Shown here in pieces: positions 43,081 to 51,828 of a stretch of DNA of 64,000 nucleotides (position 1 is the stretch's first letter; every line of letters begins with the position of its first letter). A program made the position numbers and the translations under genes. The notes under the pieces were generated by a model. The model saw nothing but the letters and a program-made list of their open reading frames with translations. It ran no database searches and had not been told where the DNA came from. This DNA is from Terriglobus sp. RCC_193. Its GTDB lineage: Bacteria > Acidobacteriota > Terriglobia > Terriglobales > Acidobacteriaceae. The stretch is from contig NZ_JBFUPK010000002.1 in NCBI RefSeq assembly GCF_041355105.1, positions 936,037-1,000,036 on the forward strand, in the 5' to 3' direction.

Positions 43081-43758
43081 ATGAAATTCATATGCATCCA
43101 TAAAGATCTGGCGCAGTTGATATTCCTGGGTGTCTCCAACTGTTACCTCGTCCGTGAACGCGACGGTTTTACGCTGGTGGACTGCACCATCAGCGGTCAG
43201 GCGGCAAAGATTATCCAGGCCGCACAAGAGCTCGGCGGCAGCATTCGCCGCATCCTGCTCACGCACGCGCATGTCGACCACATCGGTTCGCTGGACCAGT
43301 TGCATGCGCAGCTCGGTACGGTGGACGTGGCCATCTCACAGCGTGAAGCGCCCTTCCTGCATAAGGATCTTTCACTGCGTCCCAACGAACCGCAACAGAA
43401 ACCAAAGGGCGGTTTCCCTGGCGCAACCACGCGGCCCACGCACACCCTCACAGATGGCGAACTCTTCGGCTCGCTCCGCTGCATCGCCACGCCCGGCCAC
43501 ACACCGGGCCACTTCAGCTTTCTCGATGAGCGCGATGGAACACTCTTCGCAGGCGACGCTCTCACCAGCATCGGCGGCCTGCATCGTGTCACAGCGCCAC
43601 CGTGGTACTTCCCGCTCACAAAGATGGCCACATGGGACGCTGCGCTCGCCGAAACATCGGCGCGACGCCTGCTTGAGTACAAACCGAAAGCCATCGCCAC
43701 AGGCCACGGCAGGTTTATATCCAACGGCGCAGAAGAGCTCAGTCGCTTGTTTGGCTAG
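43081..43758 (+). CDS. MBL-fold metallo-hydrolase
   Basis: A 225-aa metallo-beta-lactamase-fold enzyme. Zinc ligands are seen in LLTHAHVDHIGS (residues about 59-70), CIATPGHTPGHFSFLD, LFAGDAL and ATGHGRF. The compact size and ligand spacing match YflN/YqgX-like hydrolases, whose substrates range from thioesters to lactones; no assignment is possible here. There is no signal peptide. The ATG at 43081 begins exactly where family similarity starts; the frame remains open upstream across the trmJ promoter region. It is divergent from trmJ, and the pair is bracketed by the two composite repeat cassettes. Confidence 0.9.
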   Translation: MKFICIHKDLAQLIFLGVSNCYLVRERDGFTLVDCTISGQAAKIIQAAQELGGSIRRILLTHAHVDHIGSLDQLHAQLGTVDVAISQREAPFLHKDLSLRPNEPQQKPKGGFPGATTRPTHTLTDGELFGSLRCIATPGHTPGHFSFLDERDGTLFAGDALTSIGGLHRVTAPPWYFPLTKMATWDAALAETSARRLLEYKPKAIATGHGRFISNGAEELSRLFG

Positions 43759-43792
43759 CTTGACCGCATCTGAAAGACATGGGCTAACGACC

Positions 43793-44130
43793 GTCATTCT
43801 GGCGATGCGAAAGAATCCCGACGACTCCAACCGCACCAACACCGCAAACCCCTTCCAGCCACCAAACCGGGTGTGCCGGGTGCCCCAGGTTCGCGAAGCT
43901 AACCTGGGCTATCGCGCCACGCGCGATCAAACGGTCTGAAAGACCGTCCGCCAGCGAAGCTCATACGATCAAAGGCCGTCATTCTGAGCAAAGCGAAGAA
44001 TCCCGACGAACCCTCCTCCTGCCAAAGCCGCCACAAGCTTCCAGCCACCAACCAAACCAGCTTCGCAAAAGCGAAGCTCCAACGCGCAAAGCGCGTCTTC
44101 TTTGAAGGGGCACGGCTTCAGCCGTGCCAT
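43793..44130. repeat. Composite repeat cassette, locus 2
   Basis: Elements in the same order as at 41951-42172: a diverged subtype A copy (43793-43825); the identical 25-nt near-palindrome (43884-43908); a stem CGCGC/GCGCG replacing CGTGC/GCACG; CCAGCGAAGCTCATACG with subtype A copy (43976-44010); AGCTTCGC-AAAA-GCGAAGCT (about 44058-44077); stem ACGCGC/GCGCGT (44082-44096); and REP palindrome GGCACGGCT/AGCCGTGCC (44109-44128). Stem bases differ from locus 1 but stay complementary. Confidence 0.85.
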
Positions 44131-44342
44131 AAAAAACCCAAACCAAGAAAACCGCGCGGCCAAAAAGACAAACAGGAGTATGAAGCAAATCCCGCGCGCC
44201 CTCAGAAGATCATGGCTGGCACCAAGCCAAAGCCATCAAGAGCACTGTCAAGCCCCCAACCAACCCAACTCCAACAAACCAAAAGAAATAGAGTTGGCAG
44301 GTTATTTCCCCCAAACCCACTAAAATAGAAGCAGAACAGAAA

Positions 44343-44366
44343 AGGGCTGCGCGAAAGCGCAGCCCT
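44343..44366. terminator. GNRA-capped hairpin, terminator-like
   Basis: AGGGCTGCGC (44343-44352) and GCGCAGCCCT (44357-44366) form a perfect 10-bp stem closed by a GAAA tetraloop; ATCTCCTTT follows on the plus strand. No gene ends directly before it, so its role is unclear. Confidence 0.55.
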
Positions 44367-44370
44367 ATCT

Positions 44371-44470
44371 CCTTTAGAAAGACGATTCTACCCCTAACCC
44401 CAACAGAAGGACGATTTTACAGCCCACTAAAACCCTAACCCCAATCAAAAGACGATTTTAGAAAAACAGG
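44371..44470. repeat. Short tandem repeat with GACGATTYTA and CCCTAACCCC blocks
   Basis: GACGATTCTA/GACGATTTTA occurs three times (44381, 44410, 44451), and CCCTAACCCC twice between them, in an otherwise gene-free stretch upstream of the cyclophilin gene. Spacing is irregular (29 and 41 nt). The final copy is followed by a G-rich block near 44467-44480. No coding potential is apparent in 44131-44527. Confidence 0.65.
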
Positions 44471-44527
44471 GGGAGGGGGTACCCCAACGCCGGAGCCATC
44501 CAGAAAGTTTGTGATACTCCAGAAGAC

Positions 44528-45736
44528 ATGCGGTTTCTCGGCCTCGTTCTCCTCGCCAGCCTTTCCAGCCTGCACGCGCAGACGCACAAACCAGCCGCGC
44601 GTGGCCCGGAACCAACAGGCCCAACTGCTGTCTTTGACACCTCGATGGGCCGCATCGCCTGCCGCTTATATGCAAAGCAGGCGCCCAAAACAGTGCAGAA
44701 CTTCATCGACCTGGCCGAAGGCAGGAAGGACTGGCACGACCATCTGAACCTCACCGTCGTGCACAACACACCGTTTTACGACGGCACGGCAATTGCCGGT
44801 ATCCCTGACGGCATCCGCGGTGGCGACCGCTACGGCGGCGGCGAGGGCGACGCAAACGGCTCCATCCCGGAGGAGAAGATTCCCGGCGTAACCTTCGACC
44901 GCCCGGGACGACTCGCCATGGCCACGCATGCAGGCGAGATCAACTCCTCCTTCTACCTCATCACCCTCCACGCGGATGACGAGTTCGACAAGGGGCATCG
45001 CGGAGCCATCTTCGGTCAGTGTGACGATGCAGGCGTCGCCGTGGCAGAGAAGATCTCCCACGCCATGCTGGAAGTGGGCAACCGCACCACCAAGGCCATC
45101 GCGATCAACAAGCTCACCATCGTGCCGTCCGGCCAGCCGATGCCTCCGGTAGCACCCGAGTGGGACCCGAAGAAGGTAGTGCCGCAGCCGGTGCCGCCAC
45201 AACCCTCCAACATCCCCACCCCAGACCCCACCGGCCCTACCGCCACCATCGACACCACAGCAGGAACGCTGACCTGCAAGCTTTATAAAGAACAGGCGCC
45301 AATTGCAGTTGCCACATTTACGGAACTGGCGGAAGGCAAGCGCGAGTGGACCAACCCGACAACACACGTCACCACAAAGAAGCCGTATTACAACGGCCTG
45401 CACATCAACCGCGTGATTCCAGACTTCATGGTGCAGCAGCAGGACTATCCCAACGGAGCCGAAGACGCAGGCTTCAGCTACAGCATTGAGACCGCACCGA
45501 ACCTCACCTTCGACCGCCCCGGAAGACTCGCCATGGCCAACAGCGGCCCCACGAAGAACGACACAAGCTGGTTCATCACCGATGCACCCTCACCCAACCT
45601 GAACGACAAGTTCACCATCTTCGGCCAATGCGACGAAGCCACAGTAAAGACCGTGCACGACATCGCCCGCGTCCCACGCAACGGCCACAACCGCCCGATT
45701 GCGCCGATCACCATCAAGGGGATCACGATCCAATAA
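44528..45736 (+). CDS. Secreted double-cyclophilin peptidyl-prolyl isomerase
   Basis: A 402-aa protein with a signal peptide (MRFLGLVLLASLSSLHAQ) and two cyclophilin-type domains in tandem (about residues 32-205 and 238-402), joined by a proline-rich linker (PQPVPPQPSNIPTPDPTGP). Both begin alike (TAVFDTSMGRIACRLYAKQA and TATIDTTAGTLTCKLYKEQA) and keep a GRLAMA core with FYLIT/WFITD and IFGQCD. Cyclophilins catalyse cis-trans isomerisation of X-Pro bonds in the periplasm. The second domain retains more of the substrate pocket (VIPDFMVQQQD); the first lacks that segment and may be weaker. The start has only a weak AGAAG. Confidence 0.88.
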   Translation: MRFLGLVLLASLSSLHAQTHKPAARGPEPTGPTAVFDTSMGRIACRLYAKQAPKTVQNFIDLAEGRKDWHDHLNLTVVHNTPFYDGTAIAGIPDGIRGGDRYGGGEGDANGSIPEEKIPGVTFDRPGRLAMATHAGEINSSFYLITLHADDEFDKGHRGAIFGQCDDAGVAVAEKISHAMLEVGNRTTKAIAINKLTIVPSGQPMPPVAPEWDPKKVVPQPVPPQPSNIPTPDPTGPTATIDTTAGTLTCKLYKEQAPIAVATFTELAEGKREWTNPTTHVTTKKPYYNGLHINRVIPDFMVQQQDYPNGAEDAGFSYSIETAPNLTFDRPGRLAMANSGPTKNDTSWFITDAPSPNLNDKFTIFGQCDEATVKTVHDIARVPRNGHNRPIAPITIKGITIQ

Positions 45737-45739
45737 TCC

Positions 45740-45785
45740 GTCATCCTGAGCAGAGCGCAGCGGAGTCGAAGGACCTGCATTCTTC
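45740..45785 (+). repeat. Dispersed structured repeat, subtype B copy without stem module
   Basis: GTCATCCTGAGCAGAGCGCA begins a subtype B copy ending GTCGAAGGACCTGCATTCTT, in the gap between two convergent genes. The upstream hairpin module is absent. Confidence 0.75.
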
Positions 45786-45839
45786 TCGCACTACTACGAT
45801 GCGTTGGGAATCCGTCGATGACGGATATGAGGCTGCTAC

Positions 45840-47153
45840 TTAGCTGCGCCAGTGCAGATCGACTGGCCCGCTCAGCGGATGCTCACCCTTGCCGGTGAGT
45901 CGTCGCTGCTTCAGGGCGAAGTACCACTTGGCTGGCTGGTCCGCGTCGTCGATCAGCATCATCGCCGGGCGGAAGCGCAGGCCTTCTGCCTGCTCCACCA
46001 TCGTCTCCTGATCCTGCTGCACGAACTTGGCTCCGAAGTAGCTGGCAATCGTGGGCACCAGTGGAACGCTGTAGAAGATGTTCCAGCACGCCATCACGTC
46101 AATGCGACAGGTCGAAGGCGTCACCGGCGTCACCGTAGTCAGTGAGGCAAACCACTTCTCGCCCGCACGGATCACCTCATAGCGCCGATTGGGCAGCACG
46201 AAGTCGATGGTGGTCGTCACATCGCTACCGTAGACACCCAGCAGCTTGTACGGAGCGGAGTTCTTACTGGGTGCATGCGATGCCATCCGGAAGCCGTCTG
46301 GAATAGGCTCAAAGTGCTTGGTCTTCTCGTGGATGGAGGCAGCGCTTCGCCACCACCACGCACGATGGACGAACGGCCCATGCGCCGGATCCATCAGGCC
46401 AATGATGCCATGATCTACATTGCAGGGCAGGTCGGCCTGCAGATGCGCACTGCGGAACTTCCCGGAGAACTTCGGCACCTCCGGTACAGGCGGCAGGACC
46501 GTCTCGTCCGTAATACGCCCGGAACCCGCTTCCGGCAGGTAGACCCACGCATAACCGTCTACCTCACGGCAGGGATAAGCTCCGGCATAGATCCTGGTTG
46601 GCTCCAGCGTATCGATCTGGGTAAGCGAGGGGATCTCCACACACTGTCCGCCGCAGGGCTCGAACCGCCAGCCGTGGTACTTGCATTGGACAGTCTCCCC
46701 GTCAAACCAGCCCGCGGACAGTGGGATACCCCGGTGTGGACACAGGTCACGCATGGCAAAGACTCTGCCATCGTTCTTACGGCCCAGAAGTAACGGCACC
46801 CCTAACAGAAGCAGAGTGGTGCTTTTGCCCTTCCGCAGTCCTTCAGACCGCATGGCGGGGTACCATTCGCCAAAAATCAGCTCCGTGGGAGGCTGGGTGC
46901 CGGGGTCGATCCTGTCGTTGCGTAACTTCATGCGCAGCATCAGGCTACACCGGCGGCCCCGGAAGCTATCTGTGACGCGGACGGCGATTTCGGAAGAGGA
47001 GGAAGCGTCCTGAAAAAGAAAAGAAATTTCAGGTGCCACCCCTTCATGCAATGCGCTACACTGACCGGCGATTTCCGGAAGGGCTGCCAAACGGCGGTCA
47101 ATAACGGAAAACCATCCACCCCTTCCCAGGAACAGTAAGTCTCGGTCATTCAT
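45840..47153 (-). CDS. Rieske non-haem iron oxygenase
   Basis: A 437-aa oxygenase with a [2Fe-2S] Rieske site, CPHRG (Cys138, His140) and CKYHGW (Cys157, His160). A C-terminal catalytic domain shows the mononuclear iron pattern NVDHGIIGLMDPAHGPFVH. The arrangement resembles pheophorbide-oxygenase and aromatic-ring-hydroxylase alpha subunits; electrons would come from a separate reductase not encoded here. The substrate is unknown. The first ~74 residues show no family similarity: the start at 47153 has AGGAAGG upstream, but ATGs at 46931 and 46940 begin close to the domain. It is divergent from receptor 3. Confidence 0.87.
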   Translation of the reverse strand: MNDRDLLFLGRGGWFSVIDRRLAALPEIAGQCSALHEGVAPEISFLFQDASSSSEIAVRVTDSFRGRRCSLMLRMKLRNDRIDPGTQPPTELIFGEWYPAMRSEGLRKGKSTTLLLLGVPLLLGRKNDGRVFAMRDLCPHRGIPLSAGWFDGETVQCKYHGWRFEPCGGQCVEIPSLTQIDTLEPTRIYAGAYPCREVDGYAWVYLPEAGSGRITDETVLPPVPEVPKFSGKFRSAHLQADLPCNVDHGIIGLMDPAHGPFVHRAWWWRSAASIHEKTKHFEPIPDGFRMASHAPSKNSAPYKLLGVYGSDVTTTIDFVLPNRRYEVIRAGEKWFASLTTVTPVTPSTCRIDVMACWNIFYSVPLVPTIASYFGAKFVQQDQETMVEQAEGLRFRPAMMLIDDADQPAKWYFALKQRRLTGKGEHPLSGPVDLHWRS

Positions 47154-47234
47154 TGTTTTGTAACCTTCCTGAAACCGTTACGTTACCGCTAACTGAGAAG
47201 CTGGATGAAACTGGAACAAAAATAGGAGTCTCTC

Positions 47235-50200
47235 TTGCGACCAAATCGCATCGTAATGCTTCCGCTTCTGGCGGCCAGTGCTGTTGTTCTATCGTTGCCC
47301 GCTGCGGCACAGTTCGATTCTGCTGCCGTGATTGGTTATGTCCGCGATAGTGCGGGTGCTGCCATCCCCAATGCCACCGTCTCGCTGACGAATGTGGGGA
47401 CCAGTGTCACGGTCACCCGCAAGTCCGACGGCGAAGGTAAGTTCGAATTTCCCAGTACCAGAATTGGCGACTATCGCCTGATCGCGGAGGCGGGTGGCTT
47501 TTCCCGCTCCGATAGCGGTGTCTTTACGCTTTCCGTCAATGCCCGTCAGCGTGTGGATCTCGCATTGAAGCCGGGTTCGGCTTCGGACACGGTAGAGGTC
47601 ACTGCCGCCGCCTCGCTGCTGGAGACCGAAAACAGCTCGAAGAGCCAACTCGTCGGCACCCGCGAGGTTGAGAACCTGCCGTTGAACGGCCGTTCCTACG
47701 CCGATCTGACCTTGCTCTCCACAGGCGTGCGTAAGTCTGCGCTGGAGAACAACGGCACCACCACCAGCCGTGAAGCTTCGTTCAATGTGAACGGTATCCG
47801 TTCCGCCTTTAACAACTTCATGCTGGATGGTCTGGATAACAACAACTACGGCACGTCGAACCAGGGTTTCGCGAACGAAAACATAGCTCCCTCGCCCGAC
47901 GCGGTGAGCGAGTTCCGTGTGGAGACGAATAACTACTCCGCAGAGTTCGGGCGCCAGGTCGGTGCGGTGATCAATGCCGCGGTTCGTCGCGGTACCAATC
48001 AATTCCACGGCCGCGCATGGGATTATGTGCGCAACACCATATTCAACGCCACTGGCCCGTTCCTTGCGCCGGGGCAGACCAAGCCCAAGTTCATTCGCAA
48101 CCAGTTTGGCGGCACGCTGGGCGGTTACATCTGGAAGGACCACACGTTCTTCTTTGGCGATTACGAAGGCGTGCGGCAGATTTTCAACAACGCATCCTCC
48201 ACTTCCACGATCCTTACCAACAATCAACGGAATGGCATGTTCTATTTGAACGACGATCCGTCCAACCCGAACAATGCCATTCCACTTACCGATCCCATTA
48301 CCGGGCGCACCTTCCTGGGCACCATTCCGCAGGCGCAGTGGACTACGTTTGCGCGTAACGTGGTCGCGGCTCTCCCCACGACCAATGTGGCTGGCATGTC
48401 CAACAACTTTGCCATCTCACCGCGCGGCATCATCAATGACGACAAGGGTGATTTCCGCCTGGATCACACCTTCAACCAGAAGGTTTCCATCTTCGCTCGT
48501 TATAGCCAGCACCGCGGCTACATCTACGATCCGCCAAGCATCACCGGCCCTGCGGGTGGTAACAGCAACGGCAACGTAACCATCCGCAACAAGAACATTA
48601 TGGGTGGTGTTACATGGGCTGTGACACCGACCCAACTGCTGGATGCGCGTTTCGGCTGGTCACGCAATATCGGCCAGAAGTTCCCTGTGAATGTGGGGCA
48701 ACAGTCCATCCTGGTGCAGAGCGGCATTACGGATGGTCTGCCCACGGATCCGCGCATTGTGCGCTCGCTGAATACGCAGTCTGTCACCGGCTATTCGCAG
48801 TTTGGCAATCAGCCGTCGAGCCCGCAGTTCCAGAACCCGATGGTCTTCAACCCGAAGGTGAATTACACCATTCTTAAGGGCAAGCACAGCGTGAAGTTCG
48901 GCTACGAGTTCCAGGAGATTCACACGGAACTGAACGACTTCAACCCGAGCTATGGCCAGGACAACTATGCGGGCCAGTACTCAAAGAATGGCAACCCAGC
49001 GAACACAGCGGTGACTGCCGGTAATCCATCACTAGCGTCGCAGTTGCAACAGGCGCAGAATATGGCGGACTTCCTCTTCGGCAATCGTTCGTCGTATTCG
49101 CTGACAACGTATGCCATTGTGAATCTGCGCCAGCGCTACAACTTCATGTACGTGCAGGACGACATTAAGGTCACGCCACAACTGACCATTAATGCCGGTC
49201 TGCGCTATGAGATTGTTACGCCACAGTGGGAACGTGACAACAAGCTGGCCAACTTTGATCCTGCTACCAAGACACTGGTACAGGCATCGAATGGCAGCAT
49301 CTACAATCGCGCCCTGGTGAATACGCCAAAGAAGAACTTCGGTCCGCGTCTTGGCTTCGCGTATCAGATGTCGCCGAAGATGGTGATGCGAGGCGGCTAT
49401 GGCATTGGCTACACGCAGTGGAACCGTGCCGGTGGCGAAAACAACCTGACGTACAACGGCCCGAACGTGGTGAATGCGAGCATCTCGCAGGTGGCACCGA
49501 CGGCTGCTGCTCTTTGCACCAGCGACACGCAGTTGCAGTCGAGTTGCTTCCGTCAGACGCAGCAGGGGTACAGCAACGTGCTGACCTCGGCCGCATACTT
49601 CAATCCGGCGAACGTTACGTCGCGCTATATTCCGAAGAACTTCCAGACGGGTTATCTGCAGAGCTATTTCCTCGGCATTCAGCGGGAACTCGGCAATGGT
49701 TGGTTGATGGACCTCAACTATATCGGTAACAAGGGGACACACTTCCAGGTCCTTGCTGATTACAACCAGGCCACCCCATGCGTTGCCGGTGGCAGCTCCA
49801 CCTGCGGAAATCTGGCCGCGCGACGTCCGGTGCAGGGCTTTGGTGATATCGAAATTGCATGGGGCGGTGGCAGCACCAATTACAACTCCATGCAGTTCAA
49901 GGTGGAAAAGCGGACGAAGGTTGGCCTGTACCTGTTGAACGCATTCACGTGGAGCCGCGACTTCGATCTTTCCGGTGGACATCTGGAGACATCGAATGGT
50001 GACAACAGCCGCGTGAACTACGCGAACCCGAGTATGGATTACGGCCCATCCGGTTACGATCAGCCGCTGGCCGACACACTCTCCGTTGTGTATGACCTGC
50101 CGTATGGTCATGGTCGCCGCTTCGGTGCAACCTCCAACAAACTGGTGGATGAGGTGCTGGGTGGATGGCAGCTCACGCTGATCAACACCATGACCAGCGG

Positions 50201-50627
50201 CGCACCCATCAACATCAACTACTCGCTATCCAGCGGATCGTCGCTGTTCGGAACTGATCTGTACACTTATCGCCCGAACCGCAACATTGGCGTGCCGATC
50301 TACGGTTCGCGCGCTAAGACAGCCACATCCGTAACGGGCGTATTTAACTCCGCTGCCTTCTCCATTCCCACCACAAGCCCGTGGGGAACTGCCTCACGTA
50401 ACCTTGGCCGCTCAAATGCTTTCTACCAGGCGGATCTGGGCCTTCATAAGGCATTCTCGCTGTGGAATGAATCGTCGAAGTTTGACTTCCGCGCGGAAGC
50501 CTTCAACGTGCTGAACAAGGTGAACTATATGGCTGCTAACAGCACCTTTGGTGGCAGCAGCTTTGGCCAGATCACGAACGCGTATCAGCCCCGTCAACTG
50601 CAGCTTGCAGCGAAGATCATCTTCTAA
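47235..50627 (+). CDS. Oar-like TonB-dependent receptor 3
   Basis: A 1130-aa outer-membrane receptor. It has a signal peptide (VMLPLLAASAVVLSLPAAAQ), a CarboxypepD_reg domain (AVIGYVRDSAGAAIPNATVS), a plug with VENLPLNGRSYADLTLL, and a barrel ending in LQLAAKIIF. The start is TTG (47235-47237), supported by AGGAG 6 nt upstream; the first ATG, at 47256, has no such signal. The gene for a secreted PI-PLC-like enzyme follows after 87 nt, suggesting a receptor-enzyme scavenging pair. It is divergent from the Rieske gene with only an 81-nt spacer. Confidence 0.9.
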   Translation: MRPNRIVMLPLLAASAVVLSLPAAAQFDSAAVIGYVRDSAGAAIPNATVSLTNVGTSVTVTRKSDGEGKFEFPSTRIGDYRLIAEAGGFSRSDSGVFTLSVNARQRVDLALKPGSASDTVEVTAAASLLETENSSKSQLVGTREVENLPLNGRSYADLTLLSTGVRKSALENNGTTTSREASFNVNGIRSAFNNFMLDGLDNNNYGTSNQGFANENIAPSPDAVSEFRVETNNYSAEFGRQVGAVINAAVRRGTNQFHGRAWDYVRNTIFNATGPFLAPGQTKPKFIRNQFGGTLGGYIWKDHTFFFGDYEGVRQIFNNASSTSTILTNNQRNGMFYLNDDPSNPNNAIPLTDPITGRTFLGTIPQAQWTTFARNVVAALPTTNVAGMSNNFAISPRGIINDDKGDFRLDHTFNQKVSIFARYSQHRGYIYDPPSITGPAGGNSNGNVTIRNKNIMGGVTWAVTPTQLLDARFGWSRNIGQKFPVNVGQQSILVQSGITDGLPTDPRIVRSLNTQSVTGYSQFGNQPSSPQFQNPMVFNPKVNYTILKGKHSVKFGYEFQEIHTELNDFNPSYGQDNYAGQYSKNGNPANTAVTAGNPSLASQLQQAQNMADFLFGNRSSYSLTTYAIVNLRQRYNFMYVQDDIKVTPQLTINAGLRYEIVTPQWERDNKLANFDPATKTLVQASNGSIYNRALVNTPKKNFGPRLGFAYQMSPKMVMRGGYGIGYTQWNRAGGENNLTYNGPNVVNASISQVAPTAAALCTSDTQLQSSCFRQTQQGYSNVLTSAAYFNPANVTSRYIPKNFQTGYLQSYFLGIQRELGNGWLMDLNYIGNKGTHFQVLADYNQATPCVAGGSSTCGNLAARRPVQGFGDIEIAWGGGSTNYNSMQFKVEKRTKVGLYLLNAFTWSRDFDLSGGHLETSNGDNSRVNYANPSMDYGPSGYDQPLADTLSVVYDLPYGHGRRFGATSNKLVDEVLGGWQLTLINTMTSGAPININYSLSSGSSLFGTDLYTYRPNRNIGVPIYGSRAKTATSVTGVFNSAAFSIPTTSPWGTASRNLGRSNAFYQADLGLHKAFSLWNESSKFDFRAEAFNVLNKVNYMAANSTFGGSSFGQITNAYQPRQLQLAAKIIF

Positions 50628-50657
50628 CTGCGAGTTACACACACCATCTAACACATG

Positions 50658-50681
50658 CGCGCCGATGAATTCATCGGCGCG
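50658..50681. other. 24-bp perfect palindrome in the receptor 3 / PLC spacer
   Basis: The palindrome centres on GAATTC with arms CGCGCCGATGAA and its exact complement (50658-50681). No T-run follows, so it is not a classical terminator. Placed between stop (50627) and start (50715) of the two cotranscribed-looking genes, it could stabilise or split the message, or bind a dimeric protein. Confidence 0.6.
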
Positions 50682-50714
50682 TATGCTTGTCTGGCGAAGA
50701 GGAGTTATCAGAAA

Positions 50715-51818
50715 ATGCGGAAATTTGCACTGCTGCTGGGCGCAGCAGCCATGATGCTGGCGCAGGGAAAGAATGCTGTGCGCATCAACCAGATTCAGAT
50801 TATCGGCAGCCACAATAGCTATCACGTTGGCTTGACGCCGGGCGTGAAGGCGTTGCTGGCGGCGAAGAACCCCAAATCGTTGCGTGGCCTGGATTATGAC
50901 CACAAGCCCATCCCCACGCAGCTTGACGCAGGTGTGCGTCAGCTTGAGATCGACATCTATGCGGACAGCAAGGGCGGTTTGTATTCGCATCCTGCCGCTG
51001 CAAAGGTGATTGAAGGCATGGGGTTCCCGCCTGAGCCGTATAACACCGACGGGCAGATGGATAAGCCCGGCTTCAAGGTCATGCACGTGCAGGATATTGA
51101 CCAGCATAGTAGCTGCATAACATTGCGTGAGTGCATCAATATTGTGCTGACGTGGTCGAATGCGCATCCCAACCACATTCCCATTTTCATCCTGCTTGAA
51201 GGGAAATACGGAAAGCCCCACGCTGACTTGCCGGGTGCAGTTACGCCTGAGCCGTTTACGCCTGCGGTGTTCGATGAACTGGATGCGGAACTGCGATCCA
51301 TCGTACCGGCGAACAAACTCATCACGCCGGACCAGGTGCGCGGCAAGTACGCCACCATGCCGGAAGCCATTGCCGCCGATGGATGGCCCACACTGGAGCA
51401 GTCGCGCGGCAAGATCCTGTTCCTGCTGGACAACCGTGCTCTTACACCGGTCTACGTGGAAGGGCATCCAGCTTTGAAAGGCCGTGTCATTTTTCCGAAC
51501 GCTGTACCTGGCACACCGGAAGCGGCCTTCACGGAAGAGAATTTCGGTACGGAAGAACACATGAACGACCTGGTAAAGCAGGGAGTTCTTGTACGTACGC
51601 GTTCTGATGCCGATACGGAACAGGCACGCACCAATGACACATCGTTGCGCGACAAGGACCTTCGTAGCGGAGCGCAGATCATCAGCACGGATTACTTTGC
51701 ATCAGAACCTGCGAAGTGGCCTGGGCATTTCGTGGTCACCTTGCCGAACAATGTAGTTGCGCGCTGCAATCCCATCAACGCACCTGCAAATTGTCCAAAA
51801 GGTGATCTGGAAAAGTAG
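50715..51818 (+). CDS. Secreted Ca2+-dependent PI-PLC-like phosphodiesterase
   Basis: A 367-aa secreted TIM-barrel phosphodiesterase of the Ca2+-dependent phosphoinositide-specific phospholipase C type. A short signal sequence (MRKFALLLGAAAMMLAQ) precedes the catalytic X-like domain. The two expected catalytic histidines are in IIGSHNSYHVG (about residues 33-43) and KVMHVQDIDQHSS. Metal-ligand acidic residues follow in LEIDIY, and FILLEGKYGKP is also conserved. The likely substrate is an inositol- or glycerol-phosphodiester, but this is inferred. The ATG at 50715 follows AGGAG; the frame opens earlier at 50655 inside the palindrome. Its terminator lies inside the convergent MATE gene. Confidence 0.85.
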   Translation: MRKFALLLGAAAMMLAQGKNAVRINQIQIIGSHNSYHVGLTPGVKALLAAKNPKSLRGLDYDHKPIPTQLDAGVRQLEIDIYADSKGGLYSHPAAAKVIEGMGFPPEPYNTDGQMDKPGFKVMHVQDIDQHSSCITLRECINIVLTWSNAHPNHIPIFILLEGKYGKPHADLPGAVTPEPFTPAVFDELDAELRSIVPANKLITPDQVRGKYATMPEAIAADGWPTLEQSRGKILFLLDNRALTPVYVEGHPALKGRVIFPNAVPGTPEAAFTEENFGTEEHMNDLVKQGVLVRTRSDADTEQARTNDTSLRDKDLRSGAQIISTDYFASEPAKWPGHFVVTLPNNVVARCNPINAPANCPKGDLEK

Positions 51819-51828
51819 TCAGGAAAGC

